This document shows positions 52,741 through 61,164 of a DNA stretch of 64,000 bases, piece after piece. The first letter of the stretch is position 1. Every line of letters begins with the position of its first letter. Source of the stretch: Mangrovicoccus sp. HB161399 (GTDB lineage Bacteria; Pseudomonadota; Alphaproteobacteria; Rhodobacterales; Rhodobacteraceae); the NCBI RefSeq assembly GCF_013184745.1, contig NZ_JAATVU010000003.1:124916-188915 (forward strand), read 5' to 3'. The translations under genes were made by a program, and so were the position numbers. The notes below the pieces were generated by a model. That model had not been told where the DNA came from, made no database searches, and was given only the letters and a program-made list of their open reading frames with translations.

Positions 52741-53571
52741 CTAGAGCGCAGCGGCGCTGGCGGCGGCCACCACGGCCTTCGCCTTTGCAAGGGCTTCGCA
52801 GGCGCGCTCCAGCGGCGGCACCTTGCCGATCCGGTCGGCCTGGGCGACCTCGACGCTCAGCACGATGTCCCGCGGCAGGGCGGCCATCAGGGCGGCGAAG
52901 TCGAAATCGCCGTCGCCGGGCATCAGCCTCGCGCCGCGTGCCGTGGCGATCAGCGCCTCGGGCGCGGGGTCGAACACCCCCGGCCCGTCGCAGAGCTGCG
53001 CGTAGTGGATCCAGGCCGGGTCGAGCGCGGCGATGGCGGCGAAGGGGCTGTCCGAGCGCTGGACATGCAGCGCATCGACCAGCACGCCAGCGGCCGGATG
53101 GTTCACCGCGCGCACCTGCGCCGCCGCTGCGCCGACATCGGGGATGTCGGTCCAGGGCATGAATTCCAGGTCGGCGGTCATGCCATGGGCATGGGCCAGC
53201 TCGCAGAAGGCGCCGTAGCGTTCGGTCATCCGCGCCGGTTCGGGATCGTAGCCCGCGACGAGGATGTTCTTCGCCCCCAGGGCCTGGCCGCGCGCGAGGA
53301 AGGGCAGGGTGGCCGCCGGGTCGAAATCGGGCGCGATCTTGATGATCTCGACATCGGCGATGGTCACGCCGGTCTCTTCCACCGCGCGGCGGGTCTCGGC
53401 GAGCAGCCGGCCGTCCTGCAGGAGCGGGTAGGGGCCGTCCGTGCCCGCGGGCAAAAGGCGGAGCCCGACGAGGTCGAACCCGGCCTCCGCCGCGATGCGC
53501 ACCGCCTCCGGCGGCGTGGCCTCCTGCGCGGTCAGGAAGGCAAGGGAATAGCGGTACGCCATGGCCGTCAC
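52741..53571 (-). CDS. TIM-barrel protein of the sugar-phosphate isomerase/epimerase (xylose-isomerase-like) superfamily
   Basis: The 276-residue (beta/alpha)8 protein has acidic and His metal-ligand candidates in DLEFMPW, GVLVDALHVQRS, HYAQLCDGPG, GDGDFDFAAL and LSVEVA, the arrangement of this superfamily. The superfamily includes sugar epimerases, inosose dehydratases and 3-dehydroshikimate dehydratases. The last is attractive here because a shikimate-dehydrogenase-like gene is nearby. The start is a GTG at 53571 (GTGA overlap with the NIPSNAP gene) or the ATG at 53562. Exact reaction unknown. Confidence 0.78.
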   Translation of the reverse strand: MTAMAYRYSLAFLTAQEATPPEAVRIAAEAGFDLVGLRLLPAGTDGPYPLLQDGRLLAETRRAVEETGVTIADVEIIKIAPDFDPAATLPFLARGQALGAKNILVAGYDPEPARMTERYGAFCELAHAHGMTADLEFMPWTDIPDVGAAAAQVRAVNHPAAGVLVDALHVQRSDSPFAAIAALDPAWIHYAQLCDGPGVFDPAPEALIATARGARLMPGDGDFDFAALMAALPRDIVLSVEVAQADRIGKVPPLERACEALAKAKAVVAAASAAAL

Positions 53572-54185
53572 TTCAAGGGCGAGAAGGGCAGCGGCACGGC
53601 GAGCGTCGAGGTCATGCCCGCGGTCAGCCAGTCCGGACCGCCCTTCGGCGGCCAGATGCCGTCGGCCACGGTCTTGCCGCGGATCTCGGCGCGGTGGTTG
53701 GCGCTGTCATAGGGCCAGATCTGGGTGAAGCGGGTCGGGCCCTCGAGCGAGTACATCGCGATCGACAGCGGCGAGTATTCCGTCCGCTTCGGCACCGCGT
53801 CGCGCCACTTCCCGATGGTGGGCGCCATGCCGTTCAGCTTCGGCCTGTAGGTGCGGATTTCGTAGACCTTGCCGTATTCGCCGGGCGTGACCGGCAGGGT
53901 GAAATCCAGCGGCAGGTACGTGTCCGAGGTCCAGCTGCGCAGGTGCTCCATGCAGCCGAAGGGATTGTCCGACAGATGCGTGCGGGCCTTCTCGGCGATC
54001 AGGTCCTCGGCGCTTTCGAACTGGCGCAGCAGGATCACGTCGTTGAGCGTGCCGATATCCGGGGCCCAGGCGCCCAGAAGCGCGCCCTTCGCCTCCGGAG
54101 CGGCGAGCCACTCCTGCAGCGCAGGGGCGGCCTTCGCGGCGGCGAAGAGCTCGGTATTGAGCGTGGTGATGTCAAACAGCGGCAT
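53568..54185 (-). CDS. NIPSNAP-family protein
   Basis: This 205-residue soluble protein has two ferredoxin-like alpha/beta repeats. The second contains the family phrase YEIRTYRPKLNG and TRFTQIWPYDSANHRAEIR. The first (LFDITTLNTE..., ILLRQFESAEDL) is more diverged. Start ATG at 54185. It overlaps the flavoprotein gene by 14 bases upstream and the TIM-barrel gene by 4 downstream. Bacterial NIPSNAP proteins occur in catabolic operons without a settled function. Confidence 0.8.
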   Translation of the reverse strand: MPLFDITTLNTELFAAAKAAPALQEWLAAPEAKGALLGAWAPDIGTLNDVILLRQFESAEDLIAEKARTHLSDNPFGCMEHLRSWTSDTYLPLDFTLPVTPGEYGKVYEIRTYRPKLNGMAPTIGKWRDAVPKRTEYSPLSIAMYSLEGPTRFTQIWPYDSANHRAEIRGKTVADGIWPPKGGPDWLTAGMTSTLAVPLPFSPLK

Positions 54186-55926
54186 GGAAGTCTCCGTTGG
54201 TCTTTTCCGTGTCTTGCGTGTCCTGCCCCATGCGGCCGGCGGCGACATGGGCGGCGATGTAGCCGAAGGTCATCGCCGGCCCGAGCGTGATGCCGCCCGA
54301 GGGGTAGTGCCCGGCGAAGATCGAGCTGAGGTCGTTGCCCGCGGCGAAGAGGCCGGGGATCGGCCGGCCCTCGCGGCCGAGCACGCGGGCGAAGCGGTCG
54401 GCATCGAGCCCCGAGAAGGTGCCCAGGCTGCCCGGCACGATCCGCACGGCGTGGAACGGTCCCTTGGCGAGGGTGCCGAGCGAAGGGTTCGGCCCATGCT
54501 CGGGATCGCCCTGCACGCGGTTGTAGCGCGAGGCGCCGCGGCCGAAATCCGGGTCCTCTCCGGCCTCCGCCTGGGCATTGAACCGCGCGACGGTGGCCTC
54601 CAGCACGGCCGGGTCCATGCCGCAGGCTCCGGCCAGTCCGGCCAGAGTCGGTGCCGAGACCAGGTAGCCCGCACGGCGGTAGGGCGCGAGCGGGAAGGGA
54701 AAGGGCTTGGCCCAGCCGAGGCCCCAGCGGCGCTGCGCCCGGTGATCGGCGATCAGCCAGCAGCCGGGCTCCTCGCCCGCAGGCGTCGTGTCGAAGAGGC
54801 GGCGCATGAAGGCGTGGTAGCTGTCGGCCTCGTTGGCGAAGCGCGTGCCCTGGCCGCGCACGGCGATGATGCCGGGCTTGGCCCGGTCGACGAGATGCGG
54901 GAAATGGATGTGGCCGCCCTTGCCGTCCGGCACCAGCGAGACCGGCGCCCAGGCCCCGGCATTGGCTAGGTCGCGGCAGAGCTGTCCGCCGGCCTCGCGG
55001 CCGAGGCGGATGCCGTCGCCGGCATTCTCGCGCGGCGCGGCGGAATAGTGGCGCTGGCCGGTCTCCGGTCCGAAGAGCCGGTCCTGCAGTGCCGGGTCAT
55101 GAGGGAAGCCGCCGGTGGCCAGCACCACGCCCTTCCGCGCAGCCAGCCGCGTGCCGCAGGCGAGGCGCAGCCCGGTGATGCCCTCGGGCCCGCCCGAGAG
55201 CGTCGCCACGGGCGCATCGGCGAAGAGATCGACGCCCAGATCCAGCGCCGAGCGCATCAGCCGCGCGACCAGCGCATTGCCGTTGACCAGCTGCATGCCA
55301 CGCCCCTTCGTCGCCAGGTCGCTGCCATGGCGCAGGATGCGCTTCGCGGCATAGAGCATCGAGGCGGGCTTGCGCGTCGCGTCGAAGAAATGCCGGATGT
55401 CCTTGCCAGAGGCGATGCCCATCCCCGCCAGGGAGATCACGCCGAGCGGCGGGCGCAGCTTCTTCGCCCAGGGGCCCAGCTTGCGGCCGTCATAGGGCGC
55501 GGCCACGACCGAGCGGCCGCCGCCGAGCGCGCCGGGGCCGTCGGCGAAATCCGGCACGAGGTTTCCGTCGAGCCAGTCGACCTGGGTCTCGCCGCGGAAG
55601 AAGCGGACCATTTCCGGCCCGGTTTCCAGGTATTGCGCGATGCGCGGATCGCCCGCGCGGTTGCCCATGATCCCGGCGAGATACTGCATCGGGCCCGAGG
55701 CGGGCTCGTCTATGCCGCCCTCGACGGCCAGCGGATTGCGCGGCACCCAGAGCCAGCCGCCCGACCAGGCCGAAGTGCCTCCGAAGACGGGGGCCTTTTC
55801 CAGCACGGCGACCTTCAGGCCGAGATGCGCGGCGGTCACTGCCGCGGCGAGCCCGCCCGCCCCGGAGCCGGCCACCAGCAGGTCGTATTCCGCGCCGTCT
55901 TCGGGGCGGGCGTCGATCCGGTCCAT
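54172..55926 (-). CDS. FAD-dependent dehydrogenase of the 3-ketosteroid-delta1-dehydrogenase/fumarate-reductase-like family (1)
   Basis: This 584-residue flavoprotein has the FAD motif LLVAGSGAGGLAAAVTAAHLG near 16-36 and a KstD-type middle catalytic domain. The C-terminal phrase FHAVRIVPGSLGTFSG is followed by HYPSGGITLGPAMTFGY, as in KstD-type desaturases. No signal peptide, so it is cytoplasmic. The start is taken as ATG 55926; a GTG at 55935 overlaps the IclR stop. Such enzymes introduce a double bond next to a ring ketone. A non-steroid alicyclic substrate is likely, as no steroid genes are near. Confidence 0.82.
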   Translation of the reverse strand: MDRIDARPEDGAEYDLLVAGSGAGGLAAAVTAAHLGLKVAVLEKAPVFGGTSAWSGGWLWVPRNPLAVEGGIDEPASGPMQYLAGIMGNRAGDPRIAQYLETGPEMVRFFRGETQVDWLDGNLVPDFADGPGALGGGRSVVAAPYDGRKLGPWAKKLRPPLGVISLAGMGIASGKDIRHFFDATRKPASMLYAAKRILRHGSDLATKGRGMQLVNGNALVARLMRSALDLGVDLFADAPVATLSGGPEGITGLRLACGTRLAARKGVVLATGGFPHDPALQDRLFGPETGQRHYSAAPRENAGDGIRLGREAGGQLCRDLANAGAWAPVSLVPDGKGGHIHFPHLVDRAKPGIIAVRGQGTRFANEADSYHAFMRRLFDTTPAGEEPGCWLIADHRAQRRWGLGWAKPFPFPLAPYRRAGYLVSAPTLAGLAGACGMDPAVLEATVARFNAQAEAGEDPDFGRGASRYNRVQGDPEHGPNPSLGTLAKGPFHAVRIVPGSLGTFSGLDADRFARVLGREGRPIPGLFAAGNDLSSIFAGHYPSGGITLGPAMTFGYIAAHVAAGRMGQDTQDTEKTNGDFHAAV

Positions 55927-55931
55927 GCGCC

Positions 55932-56771
55932 TCACGCCTTCTTCCGGGCGGTTGCGGCCTGCGGTTCGTGCCAGCGGCTGAAGGCGCGCCCGGCGAGGCT
56001 GGCCTTGGCCAGCTCCTCCGCGGTGGCCTGCAGCTCTGGCAGGAAATCGCGCAGCAGGTCGGGAGTCGCCCGCGCCGCGGGGCCCGCGATGGAGACGGTG
56101 CCGATCGGCTGGCCGGTTTCCGGATTGCGGATCAGCACGGCGATGGCGGCCATGCCCAGCATGAAGCTGTTGGCGTTGAGCGCGTAGCCGTTCTTCCGCG
56201 CCTCCTGCACGATCTTCATCAGCTCGGCCACGCCTTTCGGCGCCGAGACGCCCGAGCCGTCGGTCTTCTCCAGCCCCTGCTTCATCACCGCGGCAACCGC
56301 CTCGTCATCGCTCATGCCCGAAAGCCAGGCCTGTCCGCCGGAGGCCGAGGCGAGATGCACGATCTGTCCGTGCTCGGCCTCGGGATCGTAGCGCAGGCCG
56401 GAGGTCGCGCCCTGCGAGACGCCGACCCAGACCAGCTTCTCCCCGTCCGACAGCGCCATGCGGACCAGTTCCCTCGTCGACTGCGCGAGCCGGTCCAGAA
56501 TCGGCTGGCTCAGGTCGGGGATGCCGGTGCGGGCAAGGAAGCTCAGCCCCGCCGTCGCCAGCTTCAGCGTCAGGCAGTAGTCGCCCATGTCCCGCGTCTG
56601 CCGCGCATAGCCCTGCGATTCGAGTTCCTTCAGCAGCCGGTGGACACCCGAGGGCGGCAGGTCCAGCGCCTTTGCAATATCGGTGACGGCGGCGCCTTCG
56701 GGATGCTCCGCGAGGAAGCTGATCACCGATAGTCCCTTCTCCAATGCACTGCTCATGGTCGTCCTCGTCAT
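55932..56771 (-). CDS. IclR-type transcriptional regulator
   Basis: The 279-residue protein has an N-terminal winged helix (KGLSVISFLAEHPEGAAVTD, LPPSGVHRLLKELESQGYA) and a C-terminal effector domain (about 85-260). It heads the minus-strand operon, is divergent from the plus-strand operon and faces a CGTTAT/ATAACG inverted repeat, so it probably controls both. IclR proteins often regulate aromatic and alicyclic acid catabolism (PcaR, PobR). An alternative start is at 56756. Confidence 0.87.
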   Translation of the reverse strand: MTRTTMSSALEKGLSVISFLAEHPEGAAVTDIAKALDLPPSGVHRLLKELESQGYARQTRDMGDYCLTLKLATAGLSFLARTGIPDLSQPILDRLAQSTRELVRMALSDGEKLVWVGVSQGATSGLRYDPEAEHGQIVHLASASGGQAWLSGMSDDEAVAAVMKQGLEKTDGSGVSAPKGVAELMKIVQEARKNGYALNANSFMLGMAAIAVLIRNPETGQPIGTVSIAGPAARATPDLLRDFLPELQATAEELAKASLAGRAFSRWHEPQAATARKKA

Positions 56772-56786
56772 TCCGCGATGTGTTTA

Positions 56787-56801
56787 CGTTATCGAATAAC
56801 G
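56787..56801. promoter_or_regulatory. Inverted repeat in the AT-rich IclR/flavoprotein promoter region
   Basis: CGTTAT-CGA-ATAACG is an exact 6-bp inverted repeat, 16 bases from the IclR start. It lies in one of the most AT-rich patches of the window (about 56785-56850), which should hold both divergent promoters. Confidence 0.55.
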
Positions 56802-56897
56802 ATCAAAAAAGGAAGAAAATTAAAAAGTGGAAATTCATTCTGATTTTTGTGAAGGTGAGGGCAGGCGGCGATTCGCCGGGAGGAAAAGGAGGAGCCC

Positions 56898-58631
56898 ATG
56901 CCGGACATCACGATCGACCAGGTGCAGGGCAGCTATGACGTGGCGGTGATCGGCACCGGCGTTGCCGGGCTGGCCGCGGCGGTCTTTGCCGCGCTCGACG
57001 GCGCGAAGGTCCTGATGGTGGAGCGCACGGATGCGGTCGGCGGCACGTCGGCGCTGTCCGGCGGCACGGTCTGGGCGCCCCTGACGCGCACCGGCGCCAC
57101 GGTGAACGACGCCGACAGCCGCGGGAAGGTCTCGGCCTTCCTCGACAGCGCGGTCGGCAATTTCGGCGACAAGGCAATGCGCGAGGCCTTCCTCGATGCC
57201 GCGCCCGAGGCGATCGCCACGCTGGAGGACCGCACCCAGGTCGCCTTCCGGCCCTATCCGAAGCATCCCGACTACGAATGGGACCATCCGAACCCGACTC
57301 TGAACGGCCGTGCGATCGAGCCGGAGCCCTTCGACACCCGCGCGATGGGCAAGGCGCGCGAGCTGATCCGCAGGCCGATTCCGGAATTCACCGTGCTCGG
57401 CGGCATGAATATCGACCGGGTCGATATCGGCCATCTGCTGAACCGCTACGGTTCCGCCGCCTCATTCGCCCATGTGGTGAAGATCGTGACCCGCTACATG
57501 CGCGACCGCGCCGTCTATGGCCGCCACACGCGGCTGGTGATGGGCGCGGCGCTGGTCGGGCGGCTGCTGGCCTCGGCCTTCGAGCTGGGCATCGACCTGG
57601 TGCGCGGCACCTCCGTGGCGGCGCTTGAAACGCGCGGCGGAGAAGTCTCGGGCCTGCGGCTGGTCGCGGGCGGCAAGGGCCGCCAGGTCGACGTCACCGG
57701 CGGCATCATCCTGGCCACCGGCGGTTTCGGCCGCTCGGAAAAGCGCCGCAAGGCACATCTGCCCGCGGCGCTCGGCGAGCACAGCCCCTCGGCGCCGGGC
57801 CATACCGGCGAGCTGCACGACCTGGCCGAGGACCTGGGCGCGACCTACGGCGAGGGCAACGACCAGAGCGCCTTCTGGGCGCCGTGCTCCACCCGCCGCC
57901 GTCCTGATGGCAGCCTCGCGGTCTTCCCGCATTTCGTGCTCGACCGTTCGAAGCCGGGCACGGTCTGCGTCGACCTGAAGGGCCGCCGCTTCGTAAACGA
58001 GACGCGCTCCTACCACGCTTTCGGCAAGGCGATGCTGGAGGGCGGGCCGGACACCGAAGCCGCCTGGATCGTTGCCGACGCTAAGGCGATCGCGAAATTC
58101 GGCCTCGGCATGGTCCATCCCGGCGGGGCGGTTCTGACGCCCTTCCTCGCCGACGGCTACCTGATCCAGGCGGCGACCGTGGAGGAGCTGGCAGAGAAGA
58201 CCGGCACCGATGCGGAATGCCTGCGCCTGAGCCTCGCCTCGGTCAACCGCGCGGCGGAGACCGGCGAGGATGCCGACTGGGGCAGGGGCGGCACGCCCTA
58301 CCAGCAGCACAACGGCGACGCCAAGCTGCTGCCGGCCAACCCGACGCTGGGCAAGGTGGAGACGCCGCCCTTCTACGCGGTCAAGCTCGTCCCCTGCGAC
58401 ATCGGCACGGCGAAGGGCTTCCGCGCGGACACCTCCGCACGGCTCCTGCGGGCCGACGGCACGGCCATCGGCGGGCTCTACGCGGCGGGGAACGACCTGC
58501 ATTCCATCATGGGCGGGACCTATCCGGGACCCGGCATCACCCTCGGGCCGGGCATCGTCTTCGGCTCCATCGCCGGGCGCCATGCCGCGGCCCGGGCACA
58601 GGAAACGAAAGGGCAAGACGTTGCAGCTTGA
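56898..58631 (+). CDS. FAD-dependent dehydrogenase of the 3-ketosteroid-delta1-dehydrogenase/fumarate-reductase-like family (2)
   Basis: The 577-residue flavoprotein has the FAD motif VAVIGTGVAGLAAAVFAALDG near 14-34 and VGGTSALSGGTVWAP. The C-terminal FYAVKLVPCDIGTAKGF and TYPGPGITLGPGIVFGS are KstD-type. It is a paralogue of the protein at 54172-55926, but the two differ strongly. The start follows GGAGGAG. A pair of such desaturases could remove two hydrogen pairs from a ring to aromatise it. It overlaps the AroE-like gene by 11 bases. Confidence 0.85.
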   Translation: MPDITIDQVQGSYDVAVIGTGVAGLAAAVFAALDGAKVLMVERTDAVGGTSALSGGTVWAPLTRTGATVNDADSRGKVSAFLDSAVGNFGDKAMREAFLDAAPEAIATLEDRTQVAFRPYPKHPDYEWDHPNPTLNGRAIEPEPFDTRAMGKARELIRRPIPEFTVLGGMNIDRVDIGHLLNRYGSAASFAHVVKIVTRYMRDRAVYGRHTRLVMGAALVGRLLASAFELGIDLVRGTSVAALETRGGEVSGLRLVAGGKGRQVDVTGGIILATGGFGRSEKRRKAHLPAALGEHSPSAPGHTGELHDLAEDLGATYGEGNDQSAFWAPCSTRRRPDGSLAVFPHFVLDRSKPGTVCVDLKGRRFVNETRSYHAFGKAMLEGGPDTEAAWIVADAKAIAKFGLGMVHPGGAVLTPFLADGYLIQAATVEELAEKTGTDAECLRLSLASVNRAAETGEDADWGRGGTPYQQHNGDAKLLPANPTLGKVETPPFYAVKLVPCDIGTAKGFRADTSARLLRADGTAIGGLYAAGNDLHSIMGGTYPGPGITLGPGIVFGSIAGRHAAARAQETKGQDVAA

Positions 58632-59445
58632 CGGCGAAACCATCCTCTTTCCGGTCATCGGCGATCCCATCGCCCAGGTGCGCAGCCCGCGCTACCTGTC
58701 CGAGATCCTCGCGCGCCGGGGCGTCAACGCCATCGTGCCGCCGGTGCATGTCAAAAGCGCCGGGGTGGCCCCGGCGATGGCCGCCCTCCGCGCGATGGAG
58801 AATGTCCGCGGCATCGTGGTGACCATCCCGCACAAGATCGACACGCTGCAATATTGCGATGTCGTGAGCGACCGCGCCCGCTTCGTCGGCTCGGTCAACG
58901 TGATCCACAAGGACGGGGACGGCCGCTTCATCGGCGACAATGTCGACGGCATCGGCTATCTCGACGGCATCCGCAAGCTGGGCTTCGAGGTGGCGGGCAA
59001 GCGCGCGCTGCTCGTCGGCGCGGGCGGCGCGGGCAGCGCCGTGGCCTACGAGATACTCGACCGCGGCGCCAGCTACCTGGCCATCGCCGATCTCGACGAC
59101 GCGCGCCTCAGCCGGATCATCCGCGCGCTGGAGGAGAAGTTCCCCGGCCGCGTCGGCACCGGATCCGACGATCCGTCCGGCTTCGACCTGGTGGCGAATG
59201 TCACCCCCTGCGGCATGCGCGAGGGCGACCCCTTTCCGGCGGATCCGGCGAAGATGGCCAGGGACCAGTTCGTCGCCGACGCGATCACGAAACCCGAGGT
59301 CTCGCCGATGGTGGCGGCGGCCCGCGCGATCGGCTGTGCGACCATGACCGGCGCGGGCATGTTCGATGCCGAGGCCGAGATCCTCGTCGATTTCCTGCTG
59401 GGCGAGGGCCTGCCCTCCAGCCCGGCGGAGACCGAGGCGGCCTGA
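58621..59445 (+). CDS. Shikimate/quinate-dehydrogenase-like protein (AroE family)
   Basis: The protein has 274 residues. The substrate domain has GDPIAQVRSPRYLSEI, VVTIPHKID (catalytic Lys near 71) and GDNVDGIGY (catalytic Asp near 108). The NADP fold has LLVGAGGAGSAVAYEILDRG near 130-149. Biosynthetic AroE usually has S-L-S where this has V-R-S, and N-T-D where this has N-V-D, so it is more likely a catabolic AroE-like enzyme acting on a modified ring acid. The TTG start at 58621 is supported by GAAAGGG seven bases upstream. It lies between the flavoprotein and the TctCBA genes. Confidence 0.83.
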   Translation: MQLDGETILFPVIGDPIAQVRSPRYLSEILARRGVNAIVPPVHVKSAGVAPAMAALRAMENVRGIVVTIPHKIDTLQYCDVVSDRARFVGSVNVIHKDGDGRFIGDNVDGIGYLDGIRKLGFEVAGKRALLVGAGGAGSAVAYEILDRGASYLAIADLDDARLSRIIRALEEKFPGRVGTGSDDPSGFDLVANVTPCGMREGDPFPADPAKMARDQFVADAITKPEVSPMVAAARAIGCATMTGAGMFDAEAEILVDFLLGEGLPSSPAETEAA

Positions 59446-59507
59446 CGGCCGTCTCCAGCCCGGGCGCCATGCCCGGACCCACATCATTTTTTTCGGGAGG
59501 AAAAGAC

Positions 59508-60503
59508 ATGAAGGCAAGCATTCTCGCCCTGGCAGTGGCAGCTGCGGCGGCAACCGGCGCCTGGGCCGATGACGCCTATCCGTCCAAGGAGATCCAGGGG
59601 ATCATCCAGTGGGGCGCGGGCGGCTCGACCGACACGGTGATGCGCGCGGTGACCCCGCATGCGGCCAAGGCGCTCGACGGCAACATCGTCATGCAGAACA
59701 AGACCGGCGGCGTCGGCGCCATCGCGATGCGCTATGTCCAAAGCCAGAAGGCGGACGGCTATACCCTGCTGATGGGCGCGGAGAACCCGCAGATGTACAA
59801 GGTGCTGGGTCTCGGCACCGACGACTATTCCGACATGATCCCGATCAGCGTGCTGGCCCGCGGCGTGCCGATCTTCGTCGCCAACAACGACGCCCCCTAC
59901 GACAACATGGCCGAATTCGTCGAATACGCGAAGGCCAATCCCGGCGAAGTGCGCGTGGGCTCCACCGGCCCGGGCGGGCTGACCTCGATCGTGCTTGCGA
60001 TGCTGACCAGCCAGGCGGATGTCGAGTTCACCCGCGTGCCCTTCGACGGCGACGGCCCGGCGCTGACCGCGCTGCAGGGCGGGGCGCTCGATGTCATGCC
60101 CGCCGTGCTGGGCGCGGCCATCGAGGGCGTCAAGGCCGGACGGATGAAGGTCATCGGCCTGGTGGATGTCGAGGAGAACCCGCTGCTGCCGGGGGTCGAG
60201 CCGATCACCGCCGCGCTGCCGGGCATGTCGGACTACCTGCCCTGGGGACCGTTCTTCGGCGTCTTCGTCAAGAAGGGCACGCCCGATCCGGTCGTCGCCG
60301 AACTGCAGGCGGCCTATGCCGAAGGCGCGCAGAACGAGGATTTTCGGAAGCTCATGGCCGACCGCGGCTTCACCATCATGGCGATCGCCGGCGACGAGGC
60401 GATGGAGTTCCTCGACGGCTACCGGTCGGTCTCGTCCTGGCTCGTCTACGACGCGGGCTTCGCCAAGAAATCGCCGGAGGAGTTCGGCATCGCGCGTCCC
60501 TGA
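59508..60503 (+). CDS. tctC: Tripartite tricarboxylate transporter binding protein (TctC family)
   Basis: This 331-residue periplasmic protein has a signal peptide (MKASILALAVAAAAATGAWA, cleavage near 20). The Bug/TctC phrases QWGAGGSTDTVMRAV, NKTGGVGAIAMRYVQSQKAD and STGPGGLTSIV line the carboxylate-binding cleft. The start follows GGGAGGAAAAGAC. It probably binds the ring acid or other carboxylate that the upstream enzymes use. A GC hairpin follows. Confidence 0.87.
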   Translation: MKASILALAVAAAAATGAWADDAYPSKEIQGIIQWGAGGSTDTVMRAVTPHAAKALDGNIVMQNKTGGVGAIAMRYVQSQKADGYTLLMGAENPQMYKVLGLGTDDYSDMIPISVLARGVPIFVANNDAPYDNMAEFVEYAKANPGEVRVGSTGPGGLTSIVLAMLTSQADVEFTRVPFDGDGPALTALQGGALDVMPAVLGAAIEGVKAGRMKVIGLVDVEENPLLPGVEPITAALPGMSDYLPWGPFFGVFVKKGTPDPVVAELQAAYAEGAQNEDFRKLMADRGFTIMAIAGDEAMEFLDGYRSVSSWLVYDAGFAKKSPEEFGIARP

Positions 60504-60513
60504 GGCGCGGCGT

Positions 60514-60537
60514 CCGGGCGGCGGTGCTGCCGCCCGG
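60514..60537 (+). terminator. G+C hairpin between tctC and tctB
   Basis: CCGGGCGGC and GCCGCCCGG form a 9-bp stem around six bases, right after the tctC stop. It is inside the operon and without a T tract, so it is likely an attenuator or 3'-end protector. Confidence 0.6.
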
Positions 60538-60588
60538 CCAAGACATGGAAACGGAACCGCGCCGGGGACGCGGCGAGAGGAGGCTGAC

Positions 60589-61164
60589 ATGAAAGCGGAT
60601 TTCCGCGGCGACGCGGACCACCATGACGGAACGTCCGACGCGACGCCGGGCGGCTACGAGGACAGCCGCCGGCCGGGCGAAGCGGGCTTCGCGGCGCTTC
60701 TGGCCATCGGCAGCGGCGTGCTCCTGTGGACTGCCCACGGCATTTCGGGCTTCGAGGCGCTCTCGGGTCCCGGTTCGGTGCCCATGGCGGTCACGGCGGC
60801 CATGCTGGTCAGCGCGCTCGCGATCCTGGCGCGCACCATCCGGCTGCCGCGCGTGGCAGGCGAGACCCTGCGCCGGGACGTGCTGCCGGGCGTGGTGATC
60901 GTCATGGCGCTGGCCCTGGCCGGTTTCGGCCTGCTGCTGGTGCCGCTCGGCTTCGTGCCGGCCGCCTTCCTCTTCCTTGTTCCGGCGATCCGCTTCCTGT
61001 CGGGCCGCGGCTGGGGCTTCTCGCTTGCCGTCGGCACGGGCAGCCTCGCCGCGATCTGGCTGATCTTCCGGATTGTCTTCACGGTGCTGCTGCCCTCGGG
61101 CATCCTGCCCGAAGCCGAACTGGTCCAGGCGCTGCGCGGGCTTTTCTCCGGGGGAGAGCAGTGA
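60589..61164 (+). CDS. tctB: Tripartite tricarboxylate transporter small membrane subunit (TctB family)
   Basis: The 191-residue protein has a hydrophilic N-terminus of about 30 residues (ADFRGDADHHDGTSDATPGG) and four to five membrane segments, with FAALLAIGSGVLLW near 34-47 and LAGFGLLLVPLGFVPAAFLF near 105-124. GAGAGGAGG precedes the ATG. The stop overlaps the tctA start (TGATG). Confidence 0.82.
   Translation: MKADFRGDADHHDGTSDATPGGYEDSRRPGEAGFAALLAIGSGVLLWTAHGISGFEALSGPGSVPMAVTAAMLVSALAILARTIRLPRVAGETLRRDVLPGVVIVMALALAGFGLLLVPLGFVPAAFLFLVPAIRFLSGRGWGFSLAVGTGSLAAIWLIFRIVFTVLLPSGILPEAELVQALRGLFSGGEQ

Noticed and set aside
54172..58631. Steroid degradation locus
   Set aside because: Only the desaturase-like flavoproteins suggest it. 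No KshAB, HsaC or mce-type genes are present, and the AroE-like gene and TctCBA transporter point to a smaller carboxylic acid.
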